Counted from the stretch's first letter, positions 28,101 to 37,048 are shown. The stretch is 64,000 nt of DNA from Paraburkholderia sabiae (GCF_030412785.1 NZ_CP125295.1:4278001-4342000), one strand, 5' to 3'. Notes: generated from the sequence alone by a model not told the origin. Made by a program: numbers and translations.

Positions 28101-28484
28101 ATGAAAACAAACTGGGCGCTCACGATCGCGGGCGGCGTATTGGTCGCCTCGGCATCTGTTCATGCCTGGGCGCAGGCGGGCGCAATCGCAGCGAGTACCG
28201 CTTCGAGCGGACCTGCGATCGCGGCCTCGGGCGGCATGTCGGCGAAAGATATCCGGAAAGCCGATCGTGCGCTGCGCCGTAAGGTCTATTCTGCGATCGT
28301 CACGCACAAGGAGATCAACGCTGGCAACATCAGCGTCATCGCGAAGGGCGGCGCAGTGACGCTCGACGGAACCGTGGTCGATGCATCCCAGATCGACAAA
28401 GTGAGCGAGATTGCGAAAAGCGTTCGGGGCGTCACATCCGTCACCAACAAGTTGACGGTCAAAAAGCCGTTTGGCGGGCAGTAA
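28101..28484 (+). CDS. BON-domain periplasmic protein
   Basis: 127 residues with a signal peptide (about 25 residues, ending HAWAQA), an Ala/Ser-rich linker, and a single BON domain from about 50: LRRKVYSAIVTHKEINAGNISV, then GGAVTLDGTVVDASQIDKVSEIAKSVRGVTSVTNKLTV. BON domains bind membranes or phospholipids; OsmY-like proteins respond to envelope stress. It starts 33 bases after the porin stop with GGGAG upstream, so it may be co-transcribed with the porin. Confidence 0.88.
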   Translation: MKTNWALTIAGGVLVASASVHAWAQAGAIAASTASSGPAIAASGGMSAKDIRKADRALRRKVYSAIVTHKEINAGNISVIAKGGAVTLDGTVVDASQIDKVSEIAKSVRGVTSVTNKLTVKKPFGGQ

Positions 28485-28796
28485 CTGTCTCCGGCCTTTG
28501 GCTCTTGCCGGTTGGTGCGAGATGCAGCACTAGAAGGGCGCGGTCGATATTGGCGGAGAACTCAATTACGAGGCACGGGTCCGGCGGCTAGGGGGGCGGC
28601 GCAATTGCGGATGTATTGCCGTCGTCGGAATTGACCGGGCAGGTGGCGCGCGAACTTTTGCGGCGTGGTCTGAATTGCCCGCCCGATTATTGCAATTCAC
28701 TGACCCGCTGACGGAAGATCGGTCGAAGTGATCGCGCGAATGGCCGTTGCAGTTGAAAAAGCCGCCGTCGAGGCGGCGCCGGGTCGAACGGCGGGA

Positions 28797-28922
28797 GTGG
28801 GTCGTGAAGACTCAGTCGCACTTGCACGAACCCGACATTCATCTGCAACGCATCGCGAATGACAGCAGAGCAGCATGTAGCAGCCCCACGGAGCCTGACT
28901 AGCGAACGTCGGCTTTGGCCGA
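28797..28922. repeat. Diverged dispersed repeat, partner of 56217-56340
   Basis: GGGTCGTGAAGACTCA and the end GCGAACGTCGGCTTTGGCCGA match the block at 56217-56340 in the same orientation, with a more diverged middle. It is non-coding as far as I can see. The stretch 28485-28796 upstream of it holds no recognisable gene. Confidence 0.55.
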
Positions 28923-29127
28923 ATAACTGTCTTTGAGCGAAGGCAGGGAATTGTGAGTGCTCTAGTGAATGCCTTTGAGACTGTATATGTTTGATCGGCA
29001 GCGAAGGTACTAGCGTGACGGCATAAAAGTCGAGCCAATCGCCACCCGACGTCCGAGCCGGTGTAGATCGCAGTGCCTTGTCACGCAAAGGGGCAGACCG
29101 TCAAAAATTTAAGTGTCTGCATGTCAA

Positions 29128-29236
29128 GGCGACACGAAATGGTTGGACATGGAGCGGACGGGTCCGAAATCGGCGTGCTCGAGCCGTAGAAAACGACACG
29201 AATTGGTTGTCAAACCGCGACAATAATTGGTGAACT
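29128..29236. repeat. Three imperfect direct repeats, IS21-like end remnant
   Basis: Three related units of about 20 bases occur at 29128, 29192 and 29215: CGACACGAAATGGTTG, CGACACGAATTGGTTG and CGACAATAATTGGTG. Multiple short direct repeats of this kind mark the ends of IS21-family elements, where IstA binds. No istA or istB gene remains, so this is at most an end remnant. Confidence 0.4.
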
Positions 29237-29259
29237 CTACAACTCCTTTAAGAGTCGCG

Positions 29260-29412
29260 ACCTGGCTACGGAGCGCGACTACAATCGACGGCCTTTGTAC
29301 GACTTAAGGGACGCTGGATAACGCCTCTCCGTTCGTTCAGCGAATGTTTGCAGTCTGCGAATCTCGTCTGCTCGTACACGGTATAGTCGAACCCCGGCCA
29401 CTCAAGTCATAA
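29260..29412 (+). pseudogene. Decayed 3' remnant of the 138-residue orphan gene
   Basis: The frame ending at the TAA 29410-29412 reads LDNASPFVQRMFAVCESRLL, then VHGIVEPRPLKS, nearly identical to the C-terminus of the protein encoded at 56911-57327. Upstream the frame holds a TAA stop where the intact copy has CGA, and similarity fades before 29260. It is a degraded duplicate and not expressed as a protein. Confidence 0.8.
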
Positions 29413-29417
29413 CTCCC

Positions 29418-30809
29418 TCAAACCGCCCCTTTCTTTGTCATTTCGGCGTCTTCATCTTTGCCCTTTTCATTTGCCTTGTACTCGCTCAGCCGGTTGTAAA
29501 TCGTCTTGAGGCTGATGCCTAACACCTCCGCCGCACGTGTTCGATTTCCGCCGCAATGCTCCAGCGTGGCAAGTTTCAGTTGACGATCCACATCTTCGAG
29601 CGCCGTGCCGAACGGAATCGTGACCGTCGAGCGCACGGCAAAAGGATCCGGCGATATCTGTACAGGAACAATGGCTGTTTCGTGGGTATCGGGGCGCGAC
29701 ATGATGTATGCGCGCTGCACATAATTTTTCAATTCCCTCACATTGCCGGGCCAACGATAAGAGAGCAGCGTATCCTTGATTGCTGTCGGAAAGTGCTTTT
29801 TCGTACCGTGCTGGTCGTTCAGTTCATCGAGGAACGACTGTGCGAGCAACTCGATATCGTTGCCACGTTCGCGCAAGGGCGGGAGGCTGATGGGGACCAC
29901 GTTGAGGCGGTGATACAGGTCGAGCCGCAGCTTGCCCTCGGCGACGGCCTTCTCCGGATCGCGATTGGTCGCGGCGATCAGACGCACGTCGGTGCTGATT
30001 TCTGCGGTCGTTCCAACGCGCATGAACATGCCTGTTTCCAGCACTCGAAGCAGCTTGACCTGGAGTCCGATCGGCATTTCAGTGATTTCGTCGAGAAACA
30101 GCGTGCCGCCATTTGCGCGCTCGAAGTAGCCTCTATGCTGCCGCTCGGCGCCGGTGAACGCGCCACGTTCATGGCCGAACATCTCGGACTCGATCAGGTT
30201 TCGCGAAATGGCACCGCAGTTCACGGCTAAAAAGTCATGCCTGTTTCGTGCGCTCAACTGATGCAACGTCTGGGCAGCGACTTCTTTCCCGGTGCCGGAC
30301 TCACCCACCAGCATTACCGAGAGCGCTGTGGGCGCGACGCGCGCGATCTGGGCATAGATCTTCTGCATGGCCGGCGAGCTTCCAGACATCAAGCCGAGGC
30401 GACCCATGCGGCGCAGTTCGCCGCGCAGCGTGCCGATCCCGGCCTTCAGGTCGCCAGTGCGCGGCAGACGGCCCAGAATGGCCTTGACCCGCTGCAAGTC
30501 GACCGGTTTCACGAGGTAATCGGAGGCACCCATTTTCAGCGCGTCGACAGCCGATTCGACGGTCGCGCGGCCAGTGACGATGACAAACTCGACTCCCTGG
30601 TGCGGATCGAGATCTTCGAACAGATCGGCGCCCGTGCCGTCTGGCAGATAGAGATCGCAAAACACGACATCGGGCACCTGGCGAACGAGCTGGATGCGTG
30701 CCTCGCGCAAATCACTCGCGGTAGCCGTTGTCAGACCGTCTTCCGCGATCATCGCAGCGAGTGCATTCCGGCTGTCCGGATCGTCGTCGACAATTAGAGC
30801 GTGGACCAT
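29418..30809 (-). CDS. Sigma-54-dependent NtrC-family response regulator
   Basis: 463 residues. A receiver domain has the phosphoacceptor Asp near 52 (VVFCDLYLPDG). The AAA+ domain has Walker A GESGTGKE (169-176), the sigma-54 contact loop GAFTGA (216-221), Walker B GGTLFLDEI and an arginine-finger region. A Fis-type helix-turn-helix follows at the C-terminus (NRTRAAEVLGISLKTIYNRLSEY). It activates RpoN promoters on phosphorylation. No cognate kinase is adjacent; the hybrid kinases at the left of the window are not obviously linked. Its 3' end abuts the decayed repeat block. Confidence 0.95.
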   Translation of the reverse strand: MVHALIVDDDPDSRNALAAMIAEDGLTTATASDLREARIQLVRQVPDVVFCDLYLPDGTGADLFEDLDPHQGVEFVIVTGRATVESAVDALKMGASDYLVKPVDLQRVKAILGRLPRTGDLKAGIGTLRGELRRMGRLGLMSGSSPAMQKIYAQIARVAPTALSVMLVGESGTGKEVAAQTLHQLSARNRHDFLAVNCGAISRNLIESEMFGHERGAFTGAERQHRGYFERANGGTLFLDEITEMPIGLQVKLLRVLETGMFMRVGTTAEISTDVRLIAATNRDPEKAVAEGKLRLDLYHRLNVVPISLPPLRERGNDIELLAQSFLDELNDQHGTKKHFPTAIKDTLLSYRWPGNVRELKNYVQRAYIMSRPDTHETAIVPVQISPDPFAVRSTVTIPFGTALEDVDRQLKLATLEHCGGNRTRAAEVLGISLKTIYNRLSEYKANEKGKDEDAEMTKKGAV

Positions 30810-30938
30810 ATACGACAGTCACTTACATGATTCACAGATCAAGCAAGCGGAATACCTTGTCAATGACCACACCTGAAGCAACGCGAAGCAATTATGTCCA
30901 GAGAGGGGATCACTCCGGTAACTTGTGCCTTTTCGGAC

Positions 30939-31916
30939 TCAAATCGATGCGTCGATGAGTGTGCCCCACTCGAAGTCAACCCGATCGGGAAACATCGGCA
31001 CCACGCCCGCGCCGGGTGTGAAGGTCAGTTCGCCAAAAAACAGGGCATTGTCGGGCGCGTAGAGATCGACACGCACGTAGTCGAAGTCGCGCGAGAGCTT
31101 GTCCGCTGCTTCGAGGATCTCGGCCAGATTGGTCGGCCGCGTATCGGGCGTCGCGTTGCGTGCATATTCGCCGATCGTGACGTCGAGATGATTCCAGTCG
31201 CTGTCGTATACGTTGCCGCGCGGAAACGGGCCGAAGCGGTCGGAGATCTGAACGATGTACATCACGGGACGCATGCCTTTGCGGCGGAAGACATGCACCT
31301 TGTAGTCGGGAGGTACCTGCCCCGAGCTATCGAGCAGCAATTTTTCGAAGAAGAGTCGCGGCCCGATTTCCTTGTAGTGGCGTTCGCGCGAGACATGATA
31401 GAACTCCGTTGCGAGCCAACGGTCGGCTAGCTTTTTCAGATGCTCGTAACTCACCTTCGACTTGTCGCGCACGATCTCGACGAATGTACTGCCATGATTT
31501 GCTTTCATGACAAACGATTGCGGCAGTGAGTCGAAAACGTCGCGCGTGAAGTTATCGGGCACTGCGATCAATGGAATCAGATACGACTCGCCAAGCGTGC
31601 GCGCAACGTAATCGCGCACAGCAATCTTATCGGTCAATCCGGCATAGCGCGGATCCGGCTTCAGACTGCGCATGAGTATGTGTTCGTTGAACGTGCGCGG
31701 CCGTCGCAGGTTAGGGTAGCGGCCAACCAGTTTCCGGTGCAGTAGCGACAGAAAAATCGGATCGGGCAAAAACGCCTTCATCTGTTTTTTCAGGTGCTGC
31801 GCGGTACGTTTCGTTATCCCGACAACAGTGCCCGTATGTTCTGCTTTCCCCAATTGCGTCGCATCGTCGTGCGGATAAGCGAGAACATCGTTCGAAGGTC
31901 GTAGCCTGCGAGACAT
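30939..31916 (-). CDS. TupA-like ATP-grasp protein
   Basis: 325 residues from MSRRLRPSNDVLAYP, with GGAGG nine bases upstream. The sequence matches the TupA-like ATP-grasp family: YPNLRRPRTFNEHI near the start, KANHGS, DYKVHVFRRKG, and a C-terminal metal-binding FGELTFTPGAG. Family members lie in polysaccharide or teichuronopeptide loci and are thought to ligate amino acids to sugar acids. Here it stands alone, upstream of the sigma-54 regulator on the same strand, 129 bases away, so the acceptor is unknown. Confidence 0.85.
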   Translation of the reverse strand: MSRRLRPSNDVLAYPHDDATQLGKAEHTGTVVGITKRTAQHLKKQMKAFLPDPIFLSLLHRKLVGRYPNLRRPRTFNEHILMRSLKPDPRYAGLTDKIAVRDYVARTLGESYLIPLIAVPDNFTRDVFDSLPQSFVMKANHGSTFVEIVRDKSKVSYEHLKKLADRWLATEFYHVSRERHYKEIGPRLFFEKLLLDSSGQVPPDYKVHVFRRKGMRPVMYIVQISDRFGPFPRGNVYDSDWNHLDVTIGEYARNATPDTRPTNLAEILEAADKLSRDFDYVRVDLYAPDNALFFGELTFTPGAGVVPMFPDRVDFEWGTLIDASI

Positions 31917-32073
31917 TGGTATGGCCTCCATGATCTTCAATGCGAGCGAACACCAGGGCGAACGCGTCGCAATGCGGCGAACTCACAGATGTGGTTGTAT
32001 GGGCGACAGGGTGTCCTGCGTCGGCCGGCCGAATGCCGGACCGACGCACTTCAACCTGTGAATGTGGATGACA

Positions 32074-33582
32074 TCAATACGGTGCGTCCGTGGGCGCGCG
32101 GCTACGGACTGGCGACACGATATATGCCGGCTCAGTGGACAGTTCGACGCGGATTTCACCGACGTTAATGACCGCCCCTTTGGGTGCATTCGGACCGTCG
32201 ACTCTTTCCAGCGTCACATAGTAGTCGCGCGATCCTCCATTGCCCGTCTTCAGCAATGAAGCCGTGGCGGGATAGTCGAGCATGACCATGCCGTGATGCG
32301 CGGCGCCGGCGATTTCGAACGCGCCGAACGTGCCCAGAAGGTTCTGTTGGCGCGCTGTATCGGTGTCGAACTTGTCGGGCAGATTCAGATAGACGTTGTA
32401 GTAATAACCACCCGCCGCGCCTGCCGGCGTCAACGAGATGTCGTCGAACACGACACGTATCGAACGATATCGCCCGGCTGCTGCTGCGTTGACGGATGCC
32501 GTTGAGTTACGCACGCCATGTTCAGCGGCCGCGAGCGGCGCGGCGGTCGCGGAGAGCAACTGCTGAACAGGCGCTGTCGACGCGGCCTCGCCCGTAACAC
32601 GTGCCGTCGTCGACTGTTCGCGCAGTGCGACAGCCTTCACGCCGCCGATCGAGCGCACGCCCGTGTCGATGTTGCGCGCGGCCGTCGCGGCGAACGAGCC
32701 GGTTGACGGGCGACTGCGCGACGGACCGATGCTCGCCTGCACGCGGATGATGCGTCCCACCTGGGCCTGCGGCGGCATGGATGTCGGACGCGACGCACTG
32801 TCGTAGTCATAGCCGAGGCGAGTGCGCGCGGAGTAGGTCTGCTCCTTGAGGATCGTCAGACCGGTCGCGTAAGTGAAGGTGCCTGCCCAATACGGATCGC
32901 TCGGCACAGGCATTGTTCTGCCGTCGGGCAGCGCCCATGCATGCCACAGACGGTCGACATTCGCGTGATGCAGATAAAAGATCGGATCGCGAGGCGACTG
33001 CATCGTGGCCATGGAATTACCGATGATGTTGTGCACGGGGTTGTGCGGCGCCGTCTCGAACTTCTCTTCAAACGAGTTGACCGTGCCGCGCTGGAAATTG
33101 ACCGTACTCGCCGCCCATGGAGAGAGATCGAGTGCGTTATACACATTGGTGTTGAGGCGCGGACAGTAAAGTGGATTGCCGCTCGCCTGATCCGTGAATT
33201 CAGCGGGAACGTGCGGATTCGTGAACCAGTCCCAATACGGCAACGTGAAGCCGACGTCGCCGGAAACCAGCCTTATTTGCCGTTCGAGGTAATACAGATA
33301 GCCTCGATGCCACGCAAGAAAATACGGTTGCTTGTGCGGGCAATAGTTCACGTGAACATTGGTCCAGTACTGCCACGAATTCGGGTCGGCAGCGTTTGTA
33401 TTGGCCTGCATGGTCCGAACTGCATTGAGAAACGACGCATAATGCGGTGTCGTTTTGAATTGCTGCCATTCGACGCGGATGACGTTAGTCGTGGCTGCCC
33501 GCGCGTAAAACGGTAGGGTGGCCCACGTAATAGCCGATGCAGCACCGCCCAGAAACGCTCTCCGGTTGATTCGATACGACAT
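32074..33582 (-). CDS. Tat-exported tyrosinase/polyphenol oxidase
   Basis: 502 residues with a twin-arginine signal (NRRAFLGGAASAITWATL). Copper A ligands: His near 77, 83 and 92 (VNYCPHKQPYFLAWHRGYLYYLE). Copper B ligands: His near 180 and 184 (APHNPVHN) and in FYLHHANVDRLW (205/206). After an Ala/Ser-rich linker (about 290-370) the C-terminal part (RSIRVVFDDISL, then YYYNVYLNLPDK, LLGTFGAFEIAG) resembles the C-terminal KFDV-type domain of plant polyphenol oxidases, which shields the active site. It would oxidise phenols to quinones, giving melanin-like products, in the periplasm or outside. Export folded with copper by Tat is consistent. Confidence 0.93.
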   Translation of the reverse strand: MSYRINRRAFLGGAASAITWATLPFYARAATTNVIRVEWQQFKTTPHYASFLNAVRTMQANTNAADPNSWQYWTNVHVNYCPHKQPYFLAWHRGYLYYLERQIRLVSGDVGFTLPYWDWFTNPHVPAEFTDQASGNPLYCPRLNTNVYNALDLSPWAASTVNFQRGTVNSFEEKFETAPHNPVHNIIGNSMATMQSPRDPIFYLHHANVDRLWHAWALPDGRTMPVPSDPYWAGTFTYATGLTILKEQTYSARTRLGYDYDSASRPTSMPPQAQVGRIIRVQASIGPSRSRPSTGSFAATAARNIDTGVRSIGGVKAVALREQSTTARVTGEAASTAPVQQLLSATAAPLAAAEHGVRNSTASVNAAAAGRYRSIRVVFDDISLTPAGAAGGYYYNVYLNLPDKFDTDTARQQNLLGTFGAFEIAGAAHHGMVMLDYPATASLLKTGNGGSRDYYVTLERVDGPNAPKGAVINVGEIRVELSTEPAYIVSPVRSRAPTDAPY

Positions 33583-33802
33583 GATTCCTCCACTTGTCGG
33601 GGGGTGCTAGATGCGTACGTTTCGTGGCGCGTGTATGAGAACCGGTGTTCCACGCGCCTTTATATCGGTGCTTCAGGTCAGAGAGCGAAACTCCTCTTTG
33701 GATCGTGAGTCGTTCGGGGACTCCGACTTGAGACACACGGTCAGATGGGTCAATTCCGACAGTAACCTGTCGCCGTCATGCTACTAGAGGGATGCCAAAC
33801 GC

Positions 33803-33819
33803 TTAACTAATTTAGTTAA
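33803..33819. promoter_or_regulatory. Perfect 17-bp palindrome, probable operator
   Basis: TTAACTAA-T-TTAGTTAA is a perfect dyad with 8-base arms in an AT-rich patch, 220 bases upstream of the tyrosinase start and 230 upstream of hicB. This is the typical form of a MarR- or TetR-type site, but no regulator gene is adjacent. The rest of the 33583-34050 gap holds nothing recognised. Confidence 0.5.
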
Positions 33820-34050
33820 TCAATTGAGGACATTCGTGGCCGAAAAAGCTGACAACGATTGCATATATCGCGAGAACCCGTCTTTTGCCGCCACTTTGTC
33901 TTGCAACGGGTAATTGGGGCATAGAGACAATCGAATTGTCGCCGAGCGCAGTTCAATTGATACGGCGTTGTTCGTTAGCTCGCTGTACGCCAGCCGGAGT
34001 CCAGTGGCAGTAGTCGTAACAAGAGCGACACAAGCACCCGCGAAGAGTCG

Positions 34051-34326
34051 GTGTTGAGGTATCCGGTGCGCTTTGAACCGGTTGAGGGCGGCAGATTCGT
34101 GGTGACGTTCCGCGATGTCCCGGAGGCGATCACTCAGGGCGAGACGATCGAGGAAGCGCTGGTTATGGCCGCTGATGCGCTGGCCACTGTGATGGACTTT
34201 TACTTTGAGGACCGAAGACCCGTGCCGATCCCTTCGGAGGTGGAGGAGGGCGAGGAACTGGTCGCGTTGTCGGTAAGTATGTCGGACAAAGTACTGGCGT
34301 TCAACAGACTGCTCGCAATGACGTAA
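34051..34326 (+). CDS. HicB-like antitoxin, truncated and without HicA partner
   Basis: 91 residues with a GTG start. The RNase-H-like HicB N-domain is clear: LRYPVRFEPVEGGRFVVTFRD, then PEAITQGETIEEALVMAADAL and FYFEDRRPVPIPS. Full-length HicB antitoxins of this type continue after the KVLAFNRLL-like segment into a helix-turn-helix that represses the hicAB promoter; here the stop comes right there. No hicA reading frame is seen on either side. It is likely an orphan remnant or a free regulator domain. Confidence 0.8.
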   Translation: MLRYPVRFEPVEGGRFVVTFRDVPEAITQGETIEEALVMAADALATVMDFYFEDRRPVPIPSEVEEGEELVALSVSMSDKVLAFNRLLAMT

Positions 34327-34378
34327 TCGGTCCGTGTTGCGCGGCGAGAGTCTACGCGCGATAGCAACGAGCGGGCGT

Positions 34379-34401
34379 GAGTGGCGGCAGCGCCGCCACT
34401 C
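34379..34401. terminator. Perfect GC-rich hairpin between convergent genes
   Basis: GAGTGGCGGC-AGC-GCCGCCACTC forms a 10-base-pair stem with a three-base loop, between hicB and the convergent DUF1328 gene. There is no T-tract, but the position fits a bidirectional transcription stop. Confidence 0.55.
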
Positions 34402-34434
34402 GTCCGGCCGGTTACTGCAGCCAGCGCCACTTCG

Positions 34435-34596
34435 CTAGCGTCGCATGACACCCATCACAAGCGTCACCAGGAAAATGACAACGAAGATAACAAACAGTAT
34501 CTTCGCGATGCTGGCTGCACCAGCAGCAATCCCGCCGAATCCGAAGACGGCGGCAACAATCGCAATAATGAAGAAGACTAACGCGTAATAAAGCAT
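34435..34596 (-). CDS. DUF1328-family small membrane protein
   Basis: 53 residues: [21 protein letters not shown], a glycine/alanine-rich turn ([11 protein letters not shown]) and a second hydrophobic helix ending VMGVMRR. This is the YtjA/DUF1328 family, two-helix inner-membrane proteins of unknown function, often up in stress. The start at 34596 is fixed by GAAAGGG upstream; longer in-frame extensions are not needed. Confidence 0.9.
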   Translation of the reverse strand: MLYYALVFFIIAIVAAVFGFGGIAAGAASIAKILFVIFVVIFLVTLVMGVMRR

Positions 34597-34769
34597 CGCA
34601 TGCACCCTTTCAAAGTTAGCGCCAGTCCGGCGCCGATGGTACGAGTTTCGCAATGTTTGTTCCCAGGCCGTCAATCGCCAGCGGCACATAAGTGCGAAGT
34701 TTGAGCGTCGACCCGGTCGATGGTGGTGCCGGGTATCCAGCGCAATTCCCCCGCGCACACGCCCGATGC

Positions 34770-35192
34770 TCAAGACGAGTTGCACAGTCGCCAGCGGCTT
34801 GCGGGCGGGCAGATTGCGAATGCGCCGTAGTCCTTCAACCTGTCGCAGATTCTCCTCACCATCAGAGGTGGAGGAGACATCACGACGAGCAAGGTATGCC
34901 CATCTCTCGGAGCAGTACTGCGGACACTACATTCCGACGAGGGTACGCTGTACCAGTTTTCGTGGAAGATCGCGATCTGTTCGCCGTGACCCGCGTATTC
35001 CGCGCGGTCCGACTCGTGCTCTTGCAATAAATCGCTCCCGCGGTCGGCGGAGTGCGCTAATGGAAACAAAAACAATTGCATGGGATAGGGCAAAAAACCG
35101 GATTCCAGCAGCGACCTTCGCGCGTCACGTGCATCACGAAATGAGCGAAATATCGCGCGGAGATGTTGATCGGATTTCACGACTTCTTCCAT
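34770..35192 (-). CDS. Hypothetical protein, possible stress-type
   Basis: 140 residues from [18 protein letters not shown], with AAGG upstream. [16 protein letters not shown] and a later [26 protein letters not shown] resemble a loose family of Burkholderia proteins where a ferredoxin-like unit begins with an F-x-D-x-x-x-A-x-x-A pattern; no curated domain comes to mind. The middle part has weak codon bias. The confidence is limited. Confidence 0.45.
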   Translation of the reverse strand: MEEVVKSDQHLRAIFRSFRDARDARRSLLESGFLPYPMQLFLFPLAHSADRGSDLLQEHESDRAEYAGHGEQIAIFHENWYSVPSSECSVRSTAPRDGHTLLVVMSPPPLMVRRICDRLKDYGAFAICPPASRWRLCNSS

Positions 35193-35584
35193 TTCACTAC
35201 CTTCACGAACGCATACCAAACCTGGAAGCCATATCGCCGGACGTGCGATGCGTAGATTCGTGCAAGAGAAGTGCCCAGAATTTCGGAGCGCGCACCTTGA
35301 GAAGATCCTGAGTCCGCGGTTCCGAGCATGCGTGCTTTGTACAAAGGATCTTATTCGTCAATCGAGAGCGCCTGATGCCAAAGTTGCCCAGTGTGCGAAT
35401 GCGTTTCGGAATGACTATCAGAACATTTGCTTGCGTGTCGTACAGCCAGAAACAGGCGGATAGCGACAGGGTATTTCTCTCGCATTTTTCGGGCTATTTT
35501 GTAACATGCATTCTGTGTGCATCCTTCCTGACGGGCGCGCGTCGGTATTCCCGTTTCCAAAATTGCGAAGGCGTCCGGCAATTT

Positions 35585-35935
35585 ATGAATGCCGTGGATC
35601 ACATCGTCCACGTTCGTCCCACAAACGAAATGACCGAGACAACGACAAGCCGACGAGTGGCTAAGGGCAACCGTATCAAGGTCAATCGATCTCTGATTGA
35701 GATCAGGTACACCGTCGAATTGGCGCGTGGCGCTTCAGTGATTGCAAGTACCCTGACGCAGTCTTCGTTGATGCAAGCTGTTGGAGAAACCATGTCGTCT
35801 TTCGTAGCAAGCAATGGAAGAGGGGATCTGGATGGATTCGTCGAAGTGCTTCGCGACCGGCTAATCCGGCGAAACAGAACTGATGCGGCAGATACGCTTG
35901 CAAACTGGAGGCCGTTCGAGCCAGATAGAGAGTGA
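35585..35935 (+). CDS. Hypothetical protein, uncertain
   Basis: 116 residues from MNAVDHIVHVRPTNEM within a longer open frame that begins at 35375. The centre is helical and hydrophobic (GASVIASTLTQSSLMQAVGETM) and the end is charged. No family is recognised and there is no strong ribosome site. The stretch 35193-35584 before it holds nothing convincing. Confidence 0.3.
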   Translation: MNAVDHIVHVRPTNEMTETTTSRRVAKGNRIKVNRSLIEIRYTVELARGASVIASTLTQSSLMQAVGETMSSFVASNGRGDLDGFVEVLRDRLIRRNRTDAADTLANWRPFEPDRE

Positions 35936-36034
35936 TGAAGACGTTCGATTGGCGAGCGGCTTCCGCGGCGCTTGTGAAAGCGGCGTCGGGTCCGAGATCG
36001 TGATGACCGACGCGATACTACGGTGCGCTGCCAG

Positions 36035-36892
36035 CTATAACGAAAGCACTGCCGCGCCGATGGTGACGCCGACGATACCAGTCGCCTGGATCCACGACAG
36101 CTTCTCGTTCCGAAAAACGCGGCCCAGCAGCGCCGTGATGCCTCCTGAGAGCGAACTCAGGACGGTAACGACGGCTGCGTTGCCCATCCCGATGCCCGCA
36201 GCAAGGCAGGCGAGGGCCGCGACGCTCGCGGCTGCCTGAATCAGCAGCCGTGGCGACCTGAACGCGGCAAGACTCCCTGTGCGCTCACGTATCAGTGCAA
36301 TCATCGACACCAGTACACCGCAAACATAGTTGACGAGCAGCGCACCGGCGATTCCCACCTGGGGCACAGAGAAACGCCCCTGCATCCAGAAGCCAGCGCC
36401 ATAGCAGAAGGCGGCCGCCATGGCAAACAGAACCCCAGCTGACCATACGCCGTGACGCATCAAGTCGTGCCGATCGAGCGCGGTCAAAGGTGCCCCGGCC
36501 ACGCAAAGCAGCAGTCCCGTCAGCGACGTTGGGCGGAAAGCCTCGCCGGTCAGCAGGGACAGGACCGTCGTGACGGCACCATACGACATTGCGATGGGCG
36601 CGACGATCGCACTTTTGCCGATAGCGAGCCCCGAAGTGAGGAAGAGTGATGCTGCAGCCGACAACAGGCCGGCTATCAACACCCATGCGAACGATCCGGA
36701 CGCGTGCGCATGCAGAAGGCGTGGCACGGTTTGGTCGGTTCCGCCACTGATCCAGATTGCGACGGCGGCGACACCGGCCAGGCTCGTAAAGAACATCGTA
36801 GAACCGACACCCGCCCGTCGCGCCGTGGGGCCTGCCAGGAAATCGGTCAGCCCCCAGCCCAGTGCGGCGCACAATCCGAATAACACTGCCAA
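36035..36892 (-). CDS. EamA/DMT-family transporter
   Basis: 285 residues with ten hydrophobic helices in two repeats of five, starting MAVLFGLCAALGWGLTDFLAG. The second EamA half ends with LSGGITALLGRVFRNEKLSWIQATGIVGVTIG, a conserved pattern (promoter-proximal Glu in NEKL). Such proteins export or import metabolites; the substrate is unknown. It appears monocistronic. Confidence 0.9.
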   Translation of the reverse strand: MAVLFGLCAALGWGLTDFLAGPTARRAGVGSTMFFTSLAGVAAVAIWISGGTDQTVPRLLHAHASGSFAWVLIAGLLSAAASLFLTSGLAIGKSAIVAPIAMSYGAVTTVLSLLTGEAFRPTSLTGLLLCVAGAPLTALDRHDLMRHGVWSAGVLFAMAAAFCYGAGFWMQGRFSVPQVGIAGALLVNYVCGVLVSMIALIRERTGSLAAFRSPRLLIQAAASVAALACLAAGIGMGNAAVVTVLSSLSGGITALLGRVFRNEKLSWIQATGIVGVTIGAAVLSL

Positions 36893-37048
36893 CTTGCCTC
36901 CGCCGTCAGGACATAGGTCGTCGTCGCACCGATGCGGGTATTGAGCGTACGGTTATCCCATGCGCAATGCTCGACGAGCACGGTCCACGGTTGGCTTCAG
37001 CGCGTCTCGCGGAAGAGGCAGAGCGGAATCCGCTCGCCTCGTTCGGTT

